This document shows, in pieces, positions 1 through 6,040 of a stretch of 6,282 bases of DNA (position 1 is the stretch's first letter; each line of letters opens with the position of its first letter). Origin of the DNA: an uncultured Pseudodesulfovibrio sp. (GTDB lineage: Bacteria > Desulfobacterota > Desulfovibrionia > Desulfovibrionales > Desulfovibrionaceae). Where the stretch lies: contig CAMYLL010000169.1 in NCBI GenBank assembly GCA_947259235.1, forward strand, positions 1 through 6,282, read 5' to 3'. The translations under genes were made by a program, and so were the position numbers. Below the pieces are notes generated by a model. That model was not told the DNA's origin. It did not search any database and saw nothing but the letters and a program-made list of their open reading frames with translations.

Positions 1-313
1 CGGGGTAGATCAGGTCAGGGTTCTTGATCTGGGCGCGGTTTGCCTTGTAGATCATGGGCCACATGAAGGCATCGTTGTACACGTGCTTGTACTCGGCGAT
101 CCACCACAGGCACTCGCCCTTGGTGACCGTATGGGAGACCGGCAACGCATCGTACTCGGCCTTGTAGACCTGCATGGGATCAGTCACCACTTCTTCAACG
201 ATGACGGTCTTTTCCTCGACCACAACCACTTCGGGTTCGGTCTTCACTTTCTTCGAGCAACCCCAGGCAAAGACAAGGCACATGGCGATTGCGAGTAAAA
301 TCAGTTTCTTCAT
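1..313 (-). CDS. LysM-domain lipoprotein, N-terminal part (truncated by window edge)
   Basis: The frame opens at an ATG at 313-311 and stays open for 104 codons to the left edge, so the C-terminus is missing. The start is supported by GAGGAGG about six bases upstream. Residues 1-18 form a signal peptide (KK followed by a hydrophobic stretch) ending in FAWGC, so Cys19 is the likely lipidated residue; Trp at -2 is unusual for a lipobox. A Val/Glu-rich linker follows (about 27-45), then from about residue 59 a LysM pattern: HTVTKGECLWWIA, then an asparagine-containing helix and NPDLIYP, which normally precedes GQ in LysM repeats. LysM modules bind the glycan part of peptidoglycan, so the protein is probably anchored in a membrane and contacts the cell wall. 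It lies 52 bases downstream of the gene at 366-1142 with no terminator between, suggesting co-transcription. The partner domain, if any, lies outside the window. Confidence 0.87.
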   Translation of the reverse strand, partial: MKKLILLAIAMCLVFAWGCSKKVKTEPEVVVVEEKTVIVEEVVTDPMQVYKAEYDALPVSHTVTKGECLWWIAEYKHVYNDAFMWPMIYKANRAQIKNPDLIYP

Positions 314-365
314 TGGTGGCCTCCTCGGAATTGATTCTCTTTTCAAACGACGCGCAACAGTAGGG

Positions 366-1142
366 TCACGTTTCTATCCTTTTCGCCCAATTATCAATTA
401 TTTTCTTTTCTTGCAACACAATTTTACTTTCCGGGTTCTTCTGACTGGCCTGTTCCAGCGCGTGTGCGGCCTCATCCATCCACCCGCCCATGCGCAGGCT
501 CTGGCTGGCCAATACATACATCCGCTCGGATTCCTCGCCGTAGATGGCCCTGATCAACCCGTCGTACTCATCCTTGAAGACACTCCGAACCAGCTCGTTC
601 TGCGAGAATATGTACCGCGCCAACAGGACGTTGTCACTATATCGCTGGAGATAATAGGGCAGAAGCTGGCGGCACTTGGCCATGATGAACCGGATACGCG
701 CGATCTCGCGCTGCATGGATTCCTCTGTCTGGTTCAGGACCTGGAAGAGCTGCTCCGTGATGTCGCGCTCGGAGCCGGTGCTTTCGGTATCGCCCTTGAT
801 CAGGGCATGGAACCACGGCGCGTAGTTCTGCTTCTGGTAGGCGTCTTCCTTGAGCTTGATGGTTTCGTGAAAGATGTAGCCGATGGCCCAATCAAGAAAA
901 CGCCCGCCCAGCTGGGCGTGGGGGTCGTTGCGAAAGACGTGGTGGGCCGTGTCCTTCATCCGCCACAGCAGCCCCTTGTCCATTTCGTTGCCCACGATGT
1001 CCTTGAGCACTTCGAACTCGACGTTGCCGTCGTCGTCAAAAGACGCCATCTGACGCTCAAGCAACTCGCTTCCCTGACAGAAGAACTTGAACAAATCCCG
1101 GACGAACTCCGGGTGCTTGGCCTGTATCCACGCTTTCGACAT
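366..1142 (-). CDS. conserved-looking hypothetical protein, helical, cytoplasmic (258 aa)
   Basis: I do not recognise the family and assign no function. The ATG at 1142 has an excellent AGGGAG six bases upstream, and the gene follows the histidine kinase stop by only 22 bases, so it is probably in the same transcript. There is no signal peptide and no membrane segment. The sequence is rich in charged and aromatic residues and looks all-helical. Visible landmarks are an acidic turn DDDGN (36-40), a well-ordered stretch GRFLDWAIGYIFHET (80-94), a charged helical segment near 125-165, and a C-terminal helix pair with a TPR-like look (about 205-237: YVLASQSLRMGGW, then ALEQASQKNPES). A TPR-type protein interaction role would be a guess. 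The last 20 or so codons are markedly AT-rich compared with the rest of the gene. The coherent protein composition, good ribosome site and operon position make it a real gene. Confidence 0.85.
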   Translation of the reverse strand: MSKAWIQAKHPEFVRDLFKFFCQGSELLERQMASFDDDGNVEFEVLKDIVGNEMDKGLLWRMKDTAHHVFRNDPHAQLGGRFLDWAIGYIFHETIKLKEDAYQKQNYAPWFHALIKGDTESTGSERDITEQLFQVLNQTEESMQREIARIRFIMAKCRQLLPYYLQRYSDNVLLARYIFSQNELVRSVFKDEYDGLIRAIYGEESERMYVLASQSLRMGGWMDEAAHALEQASQKNPESKIVLQEKKIIDNWAKRIET

Positions 1143-1164
1143 CGCTTGCTCCCTGTCCCGATCC

Positions 1165-2589
1165 CTACTGCGTCGGGAAGATGACGTCCACCCGGGCCCC
1201 GCCGTCGGCCGCGTTGCTCAGGTGCATTTCGACGCCGTGGCTCTCCAGAATGGCGGAAACCAGGGCAAGCCCCAGCCCGGTCCCGGTGTCCTTGGTGGTA
1301 AAAAACGGATCGCGCACCTGATCGATATGCTCCGGGGCGAAACCGGGCCCGGTGTCCTGGATGGTCACGTGCAGCCGCCCCTCCTCCCGCGCCGCCCGCA
1401 AAAAGACCTGCCCGCCACGTTCCATGGCCTGTAGCGAGTTGGAAATCAGGTTGTAAAAGGCGCGATAGAGCAGGTCCTTGTCGCCCTTGGCCGAAAGGTC
1501 GCCGCTGTATTCGCGGTCGATGCTCACGCCCAGCTTCTCGCACTCCGGCTCCATGAACACCGCCACCTGATCGAGCAGCCTGCCCACGTTGACATCGCCC
1601 ATGGCCGGTTTCTTGGGGCGCGCATAGTCCAGGAACTCGCCCACGGTGCGGCTGAGCCGCTTGGCCTCCTCGTGCAGGGCCTGGAGGATGCGCGTGTGCG
1701 GGCTGTCCTCCTTGATCGCCTTCTTGAGTATCAGCTCCGAGCTGGAACAGATAATGCCCAGAGGGTTGCGTATCTCGTGAGCCACGCCCGCCACCATGCG
1801 GCCCATGCCCGCCAGCTTTTCCTGCTGCTGCAGCTCGAAGATGAGCTGCTCCTTTTCCCGCAGCTGTTCGTTGCTCAGCCGTTCGGCCCGGCGCAGGACG
1901 GCCAGCACCAGGAAGAACAGGACCAGGGAGGTGATCAGCGAAAAGGCGATGACCAGCCGCTCGAAGTTGAGCATGGCCATGAAATCAGGGGTGATGTCCT
2001 GGGTGAACTCCAGGATTCCCATGATCGGGTTTTCCGAGATATCGGTCAGCGACCGCTCGGCGCGCAGGGGGTAATAGGCGCGCAGGGTCAGGCTGCCCGG
2101 CTTGAGGCTGACGCGGAAGAGCGAGGCCAGCTTGGAGACCTTGGCCAGGATTTCCGGCGAGAAATTGGCCGTCTCCCAGGTCCGGGTGACCATATAGAGC
2201 GCACTGCCCTTCGTGCCTACCTCGTCCCTGTCCAGGGAGTAGGTGATGACCCCCTCGGCGTCGTAGATGCGCAGGGAGGTGACATGAAAACCATGGATGG
2301 TGGAGCGGACCACCTGGTCCAGGGTCTTTGACTGATCCTCATTGCGCAGGCTGATGCCGCCGTAGCGCATCACCGTGGGCATGACGAACCGGGTGAAGAC
2401 CTGATGGCTGACGTTCTCCGCAAGCAGGCGGCCGAACTTCTCCTGCTTTTCCAGCAGGGTCCGCTCCGCGTACTTGGAGATGAAAACGGACAGCAGCAGG
2501 CTGAACCCGAGAATGATGGCGAACAGACTCCAGGAAATGAACCTGACGAACTGGAGCGGCCTGCTGCCGCCGTCACTGATTTGCGTCAA
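1165..2589 (-). CDS. membrane sensor histidine kinase (orphan in this window)
   Basis: This 474-residue two-component kinase has an N-terminal membrane helix (about 14-36), an extracytoplasmic sensor region (about 39-209), a second membrane helix (about 211-232) and a short coiled coil (about 233-258) leading straight into the kinase core. No HAMP domain is evident. The sensor segment LRIYDAEGVITYSLD followed by VGTKG resembles Cache-type sensor folds. The H-box AGVAHEIRNPLG places the phosphorylated histidine at His271. The ATPase domain shows the N-box (NLISNSLQAM, Asn380/Asn384), the G1 box (DTGPGF, 412-417) and F/G2 boxes (FFTTKDTGTGLGLAL, 429-443), all intact, so it should be active. The H-box and G2 style resemble NtrB-like kinases that pair with sigma-54 activators, but that is inference. 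There is no receiver domain and no response regulator here. The start is taken as TTG at 2589: no ATG lies nearby, and the first membrane helix needs this upstream start. The signal it senses is unknown. Confidence 0.95.
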   Translation of the reverse strand: MTQISDGGSRPLQFVRFISWSLFAIILGFSLLLSVFISKYAERTLLEKQEKFGRLLAENVSHQVFTRFVMPTVMRYGGISLRNEDQSKTLDQVVRSTIHGFHVTSLRIYDAEGVITYSLDRDEVGTKGSALYMVTRTWETANFSPEILAKVSKLASLFRVSLKPGSLTLRAYYPLRAERSLTDISENPIMGILEFTQDITPDFMAMLNFERLVIAFSLITSLVLFFLVLAVLRRAERLSNEQLREKEQLIFELQQQEKLAGMGRMVAGVAHEIRNPLGIICSSSELILKKAIKEDSPHTRILQALHEEAKRLSRTVGEFLDYARPKKPAMGDVNVGRLLDQVAVFMEPECEKLGVSIDREYSGDLSAKGDKDLLYRAFYNLISNSLQAMERGGQVFLRAAREEGRLHVTIQDTGPGFAPEHIDQVRDPFFTTKDTGTGLGLALVSAILESHGVEMHLSNAADGGARVDVIFPTQ

Positions 2590-2593
2590 AGAA

Positions 2594-3934
2594 TTAAAAC
2601 TCCCGTATGTCCCTTTTCGCCGTCAGGAAGGCGTCGAGCTGGGCCTTTTCCTCGGCCAGCCCGTCCGCGTTCATGCGGGCCTTGGCCAGCCGCTTGCCCA
2701 GCTCCACTGCGGGCTGGTCCAGCGGATTGATGCCCATGAGCCAGCCGGTCAGGATGGTGGCCGCGCCGAGCAGCCCGATGAGCTTCCCGGCCTGCCTGGG
2801 ACCGTCGTTTTCAAGATTCAGCTCCACCAGCGGCACGCCGTTGCCGGAGAGGGCCATGCGCGTGCCCAGACCCTCGGCCTGGAGCAGCTCCCCGAAGTCC
2901 CTGCCCCGGACATAGCCGAACTGATCCGGCAGGTCCGAGGGGAACTTGGGCCCGGCGGGCAGGTTCGAGCAGGTCAGAAACAGGCACGCCTTGTTGCGCA
3001 CGCCGTCCATGAACATCTGGTTGACCGAGTGCTGGTCGGTGACGCCCACGGCCGGAATGGGCTGGCTGCCCTTGCCTTCCTTGCCGAGGGACTCCGCCCA
3101 CAGCTGTGCGAACCAGTCGCCGAACTTCGCCCAAAGAGGGATATAGGCGAAAAAGATCATCTCATCAAACCCCTTTTCCTGGAGCGCGGCGCCCCATGCG
3201 GCCAGCTGGAACGAGGGGTGATCGGCCAGGGCCTCAGCCGTCAGCCCCGGATCGGCCAGAGGGGCCGTGATCTCCAGAGCGCCGGCCATGAGTGCGTCGA
3301 TATCCATGCCCAGGAACAGGGCCGGGACCAGCCCCACGGCCGAGAGGACCGAATAACGACCGCCGAGGTTGTCTGGCACAGGCAGGCTGGCGATGGAATA
3401 CTTCTCCGCCTCGCCGCGCAGGAATCCCTGCTTCTCGTCGGTCACCAGGAGCATGTGCTCGAACCAGGCGTCGCCCAGCCGCTTGCGCATCCACTCCTTG
3501 AGGATGAAATACTGACCCACCGTCTCTATGGTCCCGCCGGACTTGGACACGGTCACCACCACGGTCTTTTCGGGCGGCAGTTTGGCCAGATACGCCTCCA
3601 GGGCGTAAGCGTCCACATTGTCGGCTATCCACAGGCTGGGGCCGTTGTGGCCGGGCTGATCCTGCTGCGGAAAGAACGCCTGCTGCAGGGCGCGGGCACC
3701 CAGGGCCGAACCGCCGATGCCAAGCAGCAACATGTGGTCGAAGGTCTTGAGGTAGTCCTTGAGCTGTGCCAGGTCCTCCTTGAGGGCGGCGGCATAGGGC
3801 ATGGTCAGGAACGGGAGCCTGCCCGCGCCGGTCTCGGCCGTGAGCCGGGCGACCATCTCGCCCGCCCTGGATTCAAAGGCTGCAAGGTTCAGGTTTCCCA
3901 AATCCGCGCCGGTCCAGTCGAGTCTGTCTGCCAT
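2594..3934 (-). CDS. pgi: glucose-6-phosphate isomerase
   Basis: The enzyme interconverts glucose 6-phosphate and fructose 6-phosphate in the cytoplasm, in glycolysis and gluconeogenesis. Two ATG codons stand in tandem (3937 and 3934). GGGAGG is only 2 bases before the first but 5 before the second, so the second is chosen, giving 446 residues. This matches the short bacterial form of about 450 residues rather than the roughly 550-residue E. coli form. Numbering from the first Met: the sugar-binding SIS motifs are GIGGSALG (73-80) and SKSGGTIET (131-139), and PGI signature 1 is DNLGGRYSVLSAVG (189-202), a full match. The likely catalytic residues by analogy with the Geobacillus-type enzyme are Glu282 (ESLGKEGKG), His303 (DQHS) and Lys415. 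Signature 2 is degenerate: the region reads PLDQPAVELGKR, where the family normally has Phe/Tyr before the Asp/Asn and Gly before Val-Glu. The histidine kinase gene follows after 4 bases. Confidence 0.97.
   Translation of the reverse strand: MADRLDWTGADLGNLNLAAFESRAGEMVARLTAETGAGRLPFLTMPYAAALKEDLAQLKDYLKTFDHMLLLGIGGSALGARALQQAFFPQQDQPGHNGPSLWIADNVDAYALEAYLAKLPPEKTVVVTVSKSGGTIETVGQYFILKEWMRKRLGDAWFEHMLLVTDEKQGFLRGEAEKYSIASLPVPDNLGGRYSVLSAVGLVPALFLGMDIDALMAGALEITAPLADPGLTAEALADHPSFQLAAWGAALQEKGFDEMIFFAYIPLWAKFGDWFAQLWAESLGKEGKGSQPIPAVGVTDQHSVNQMFMDGVRNKACLFLTCSNLPAGPKFPSDLPDQFGYVRGRDFGELLQAEGLGTRMALSGNGVPLVELNLENDGPRQAGKLIGLLGAATILTGWLMGINPLDQPAVELGKRLAKARMNADGLAEEKAQLDAFLTAKRDIREF
2601..2605 (-). 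promoter_or_regulatory. ribosome binding site of the histidine kinase, inside the end of pgi
   Basis: GGGAG (reading 2605 to 2601) lies within the last codons of pgi, 11 bases before the TTG at 2589; the pgi stop TAA is at 2596-2594. The spacing is a little long and the start codon weak, which fits translation coupled to ribosomes finishing pgi and a lower level of kinase than isomerase. No better start with a site was seen nearby. Confidence 0.55.
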
Positions 3935-3939
3935 CATAT

Positions 3940-3945
3940 CCTCCC
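3940..3945 (-). promoter_or_regulatory. ribosome binding site deciding the pgi start
   Basis: GGGAGG (reading 3945 to 3940) is followed by AT and two tandem ATG codons. The distance is 2 bases to the first ATG and 5 to the second. Usual spacing favours the second ATG at 3934, so the protein would begin MADRLDW rather than MMADRLDW. Confidence 0.7.
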
Positions 3946-3978
3946 GAGAGCTGGTCTTTCATGATCGAAACCGTCCTG

Positions 3979-4012
3979 CGCACACGGCCCGAAGGCATGC
4001 CATCGGTGTGCG
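3979..4012 (-). promoter_or_regulatory. stem-loop in the pgi leader (7-bp perfect inverted repeat)
   Basis: CGCACAC at 3979-3985 is perfectly complementary to GTGTGCG at 4006-4012. The 20-base interval can pair further (CCGA at 3989-3992 with TCGG at 4003-4006) and contains the perfect palindrome GGCATGCC (3994-4001). The structure sits in the spacer between radA and pgi, about 33 bases before the pgi ribosome binding site. No run of T follows it on the minus strand, so it is not a typical intrinsic terminator. It may be a leader stem-loop that stabilises or regulates the pgi message, or an operator if the GGCATGCC core binds a protein. The repeat is seen directly; the function is inference. 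Confidence 0.4.
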
Positions 4013-4021
4013 GGAAGTGTG

Positions 4022-4050
4022 ATAGTATCATCATTCTCACAAAAGGAAAG
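4022..4050 (-). promoter_or_regulatory. possible weak promoter for the pgi unit
   Basis: On the minus strand GATACTAT (4029-4022) offers a -10-like box (TACTAT, four of six matches). The -35 region about 16-17 bases upstream (CTTTCC or TTTCCT) is poor. The local AT-rich patch in a 181-base spacer, and a start that would fall just before the stem-loop at 4012, are the reasons for listing it. It could equally be chance. Confidence 0.2.
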
Positions 4051-4118
4051 CTCTCGCAACGGAACAATGCCACACGCACGCCAAAGTCTCACCCAGCCGC
4101 CACAGGGCCAGCCCGGAG

Positions 4119-5444
4119 CTACTCGGGCCGGCCGAAGAGCAGCCGTTGCAGATCGGCCAGGGTCGGACAGGCCCCGGAGTGACAGACCGGGCCGTGACCC
4201 AGCCGCCCGGCCTGCTTGAGGCGCACGTCGTGAGCGGCCACCGGGCGCACCTGGCCGTTCAGGTCCACCTCGCCCCAGAAGACCGACATCTCCGGCAGGG
4301 GCCGGTCGTAAAAGGAGGAGAGTATGGCTGAAACCACGGCCAGGTCCAGGCCGGGGTCACGCGAGGCAAGCCCGCCGGTGATCTTGGCATAGATGTCATA
4401 GCCGCCGAGGTTGAGACGCAGCCGTTTCTCCAGCACCGCCAGCAGCAGGTTGAGCCGGTTGGTGTCGAACCCGAGGGCCGTGCGCCGGGGGATGGACAGG
4501 AAGGACTTGCTGACCAGGGCCTGCACCTCCACGGCAAAGGGGCGCTGGCCGTCCACGGCCATGGCCATGGCTGTACCGGACAGGCTCGGGTCGCGCGCGC
4601 CGAGAAAGAAGGTGGCCGGGTCCTCCACCACCTCCAGGCCGCGTTCCTTCATGGTGAAGACCACCAGCTCGTCGCTTGGGCCGAACCGGTTCTTGAGCAC
4701 ACGCAGAATCCGGGAAAAATGTTTGCGATCGCCCTCAAGGTAAAGGACGGTGTCCACCATGTGCTCCAGCAGCTTGGGACCGGCGATCTGGCCGTCCTTG
4801 GTCACATGGCCCACCAGGATCAGGGTGGTTCCCGTCTTCTTGGTCTTTTCCACCAGCTCGCCGGACACGGCGCGCACCTGGCTGACCGAGCCGGGGATGC
4901 CCTCGGCCAGGGGCGAGGCCAGGGTCTGCACCGAGTCCACGATGAGCAGCTCGGGCGGCGCGGGGTCGTCGAGCACGGCCAGGGCGTCCTCGACCCGATT
5001 GGTGGCCATGGCCATGAGCCCCGGTCCCAGGAGCCCCAGGCGTTCGGCCCGCCCCTTGAGCTGGGGCAGCGACTCCTCGCCCGAAAGATAGACGGCCGTG
5101 TGGCCGAGCCGGGCCTGACACCCGGCCAGCTGCAAAAGCAGGGTGGACTTGCCGATCCCGGGTTCGCCGCCGAGGAGAATGGCCGCTCCCGGCACAAGCC
5201 CGCTGCCCAGAAGGGCGTCCAGGGACCCCATTCCCGAGGTCCGCGCGGCCAGGTTCTCCGCCTCCAGATCCTCCAGGAGCCGAGGCCTGTCCTGGGCCGC
5301 AGCCGCGCCCACCGGGGCCGAAGTCTTGCGGGCCACGCTCACCGCCTCAAGGGTGTTCCACTCCCGGCACGACGGACACTGGCCCTGCCAGCGCGGAGAC
5401 TGCGCCCCGCACGAGGCGCACCGATAGGCTTGCTTCGTCTTCAT
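4119..5444 (-). CDS. radA: DNA repair/recombination protein RadA (branch-migration ATPase)
   Basis: RadA is a RecA-related, DnaB-like hexameric ATPase that extends heteroduplex DNA during homologous recombination and repair; it acts on cytoplasmic DNA with RecA. All domains are present in 441 residues, close to the roughly 460 of E. coli. The N-terminal zinc finger has Cys9, Cys12, Cys23 and Cys26. Walker A is GGEPGIGKST (92-101), followed by YLSGEES (119-125). Walker B is LLIVDS (166-171). The conserved GHVTKDGQIAGP (212-223) with LEHMVD comes next, then the RadA-specific motif KNRFG (251-255). The Lon-like C-terminal domain runs from about 275 and includes the GEVDLNGQVRPV strand (391-402). 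Two extra cysteines near the C-terminus (421 and 426) are not part of the known zinc site. The ATG at 5444 follows GAGGAA by 10 bases; this site lies within the last codons of the upstream exported-protein gene, whose stop is 3 bases away, so the two are probably co-transcribed. Confidence 0.98.
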   Translation of the reverse strand: MKTKQAYRCASCGAQSPRWQGQCPSCREWNTLEAVSVARKTSAPVGAAAAQDRPRLLEDLEAENLAARTSGMGSLDALLGSGLVPGAAILLGGEPGIGKSTLLLQLAGCQARLGHTAVYLSGEESLPQLKGRAERLGLLGPGLMAMATNRVEDALAVLDDPAPPELLIVDSVQTLASPLAEGIPGSVSQVRAVSGELVEKTKKTGTTLILVGHVTKDGQIAGPKLLEHMVDTVLYLEGDRKHFSRILRVLKNRFGPSDELVVFTMKERGLEVVEDPATFFLGARDPSLSGTAMAMAVDGQRPFAVEVQALVSKSFLSIPRRTALGFDTNRLNLLLAVLEKRLRLNLGGYDIYAKITGGLASRDPGLDLAVVSAILSSFYDRPLPEMSVFWGEVDLNGQVRPVAAHDVRLKQAGRLGHGPVCHSGACPTLADLQRLLFGRPE

Positions 5445-5447
5445 GGG

Positions 5448-5861
5448 CTATTGCTTCCTCGTCCACTTCTCGCGGCCCGGAATCCCTTCGCCCACTCCGG
5501 AAAAAACCCACCGCCCCAGGAACCCGTCTCCCGAAGCCACAAGCACGGTCAGCCCGGTTTCGGCGCCGTCCTCGCTGGAGAAGGACAAGCTCAGGGTCGC
5601 GGTGGCCGCATCATACAGCCCCACGCCCACATAGCTGTGGCCGTCCATGAATCCGCGATACTTCCAGGCGTCGCCCCAGGGCTTCAGCTCCACCCATCCC
5701 TTGTAGTCGGGCAGATCGCCTGCGTCCCGCCCGGGGTCCCATCCAGCCACCGTGTACTCGCCAGCCAGGTCAGCCCCTTGGGCGCAGACAGGGGCAGGGC
5801 TCGCTATAGACAATGAAAAAACAATTATTACAAATAAATATTTCAGTGGATTTTTAATCAT
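5448..5861 (-). CDS. small exported protein of unknown function (137 aa)
   Basis: The family is not one I recognise. The ATG at 5861 has AGGAG 7 bases upstream. A classic Sec signal peptide is visible: MIKNPLK, a hydrophobic core at about 8-20, then a short polar segment with a likely cut after Ala27 (VCA, then QG). Cys26 lacks a proper lipobox, so a soluble periplasmic or secreted protein is more likely than a lipoprotein. The mature part (about 110 residues) is rich in Gly and Trp (six Trp) with alternating hydrophobic strands, for example LAGEYTVAGW (32-41), SYVGVGLYD (76-84) and ATLSLSFS (88-95), suggesting a small all-beta fold such as a compact barrel. The first 19 or so codons are strikingly AT-rich while the mature part is GC-rich. 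It sits 3 bases upstream of radA; the pairing has no obvious functional logic. Confidence 0.82.
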   Translation of the reverse strand: MIKNPLKYLFVIIVFSLSIASPAPVCAQGADLAGEYTVAGWDPGRDAGDLPDYKGWVELKPWGDAWKYRGFMDGHSYVGVGLYDAATATLSLSFSSEDGAETGLTVLVASGDGFLGRWVFSGVGEGIPGREKWTRKQ

Positions 5862-6040
5862 TCATCCTCTCCTTGGTCATTGAAGGACATCCTTGAGCGC
5901 ACCACGGCACGATCCGCCGGACCGCCGAGGGACAGCCGTGTGCAATCGCCGAACGAGCACGGTCCGGGCAGCCTGAGCCAGGCGAAGTATCCCGTCTTTT
6001 GCAGGGAAATGTCCAGCCCGGAAAGGATATCCCGGGGCAT
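5858..6040 (-). CDS. marginal small frame overlapping the next gene by ATGA (60 aa)
   Basis: An ATG at 6040 opens a 60-codon frame whose TGA (5860-5858) overlaps the start codon of the exported-protein gene as ATGA, a layout typical of coupled bacterial genes. Third codon positions are fairly GC-rich, but several less favoured codons occur (AGG, ACA, TCA, GGA). There is no good ribosome binding site; only a GAGG some 12 bases or more upstream. The peptide (MPRDILSGLDISLQKTGYF at the start, an acidic QGEDE end) has no recognisable domain, signal peptide or membrane segment. Competing frames cover the same bases. It could be a small leader-type gene, a remnant, or chance. Confidence 0.25.
   Translation of the reverse strand: MPRDILSGLDISLQKTGYFAWLRLPGPCSFGDCTRLSLGGPADRAVVRSRMSFNDQGEDE

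Noticed and set aside
174..1184. Plus-strand open frame (336 codons) opposite the unknown gene
   Set aside because: It crosses the lipoprotein start, the spacer and the unknown gene, all better supported on the minus strand; there is no ribosome site or domain.
2474..3964. Long plus-strand open frame (496 codons) opposite pgi
   Set aside because: It lies antisense to a fully supported pgi with all motifs. Its translation is rich in Gln, Gly, His, Arg and Leu with no domain, as expected from the complement of a GC-rich gene.
4046..4068. Sigma-54-like promoter upstream of pgi (TGGCA then TTGC on the minus strand)
   Set aside because: The GG and GC elements are 2 bases too far apart for a -24/-12 promoter, and the base after TGGCAT does not fit.
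4719..5816. Long plus-strand open frame (365 codons) opposite radA and the exported protein
   Set aside because: It spans two genes on the other strand, has low-complexity Arg/Gly/His composition, and no recognisable domain.
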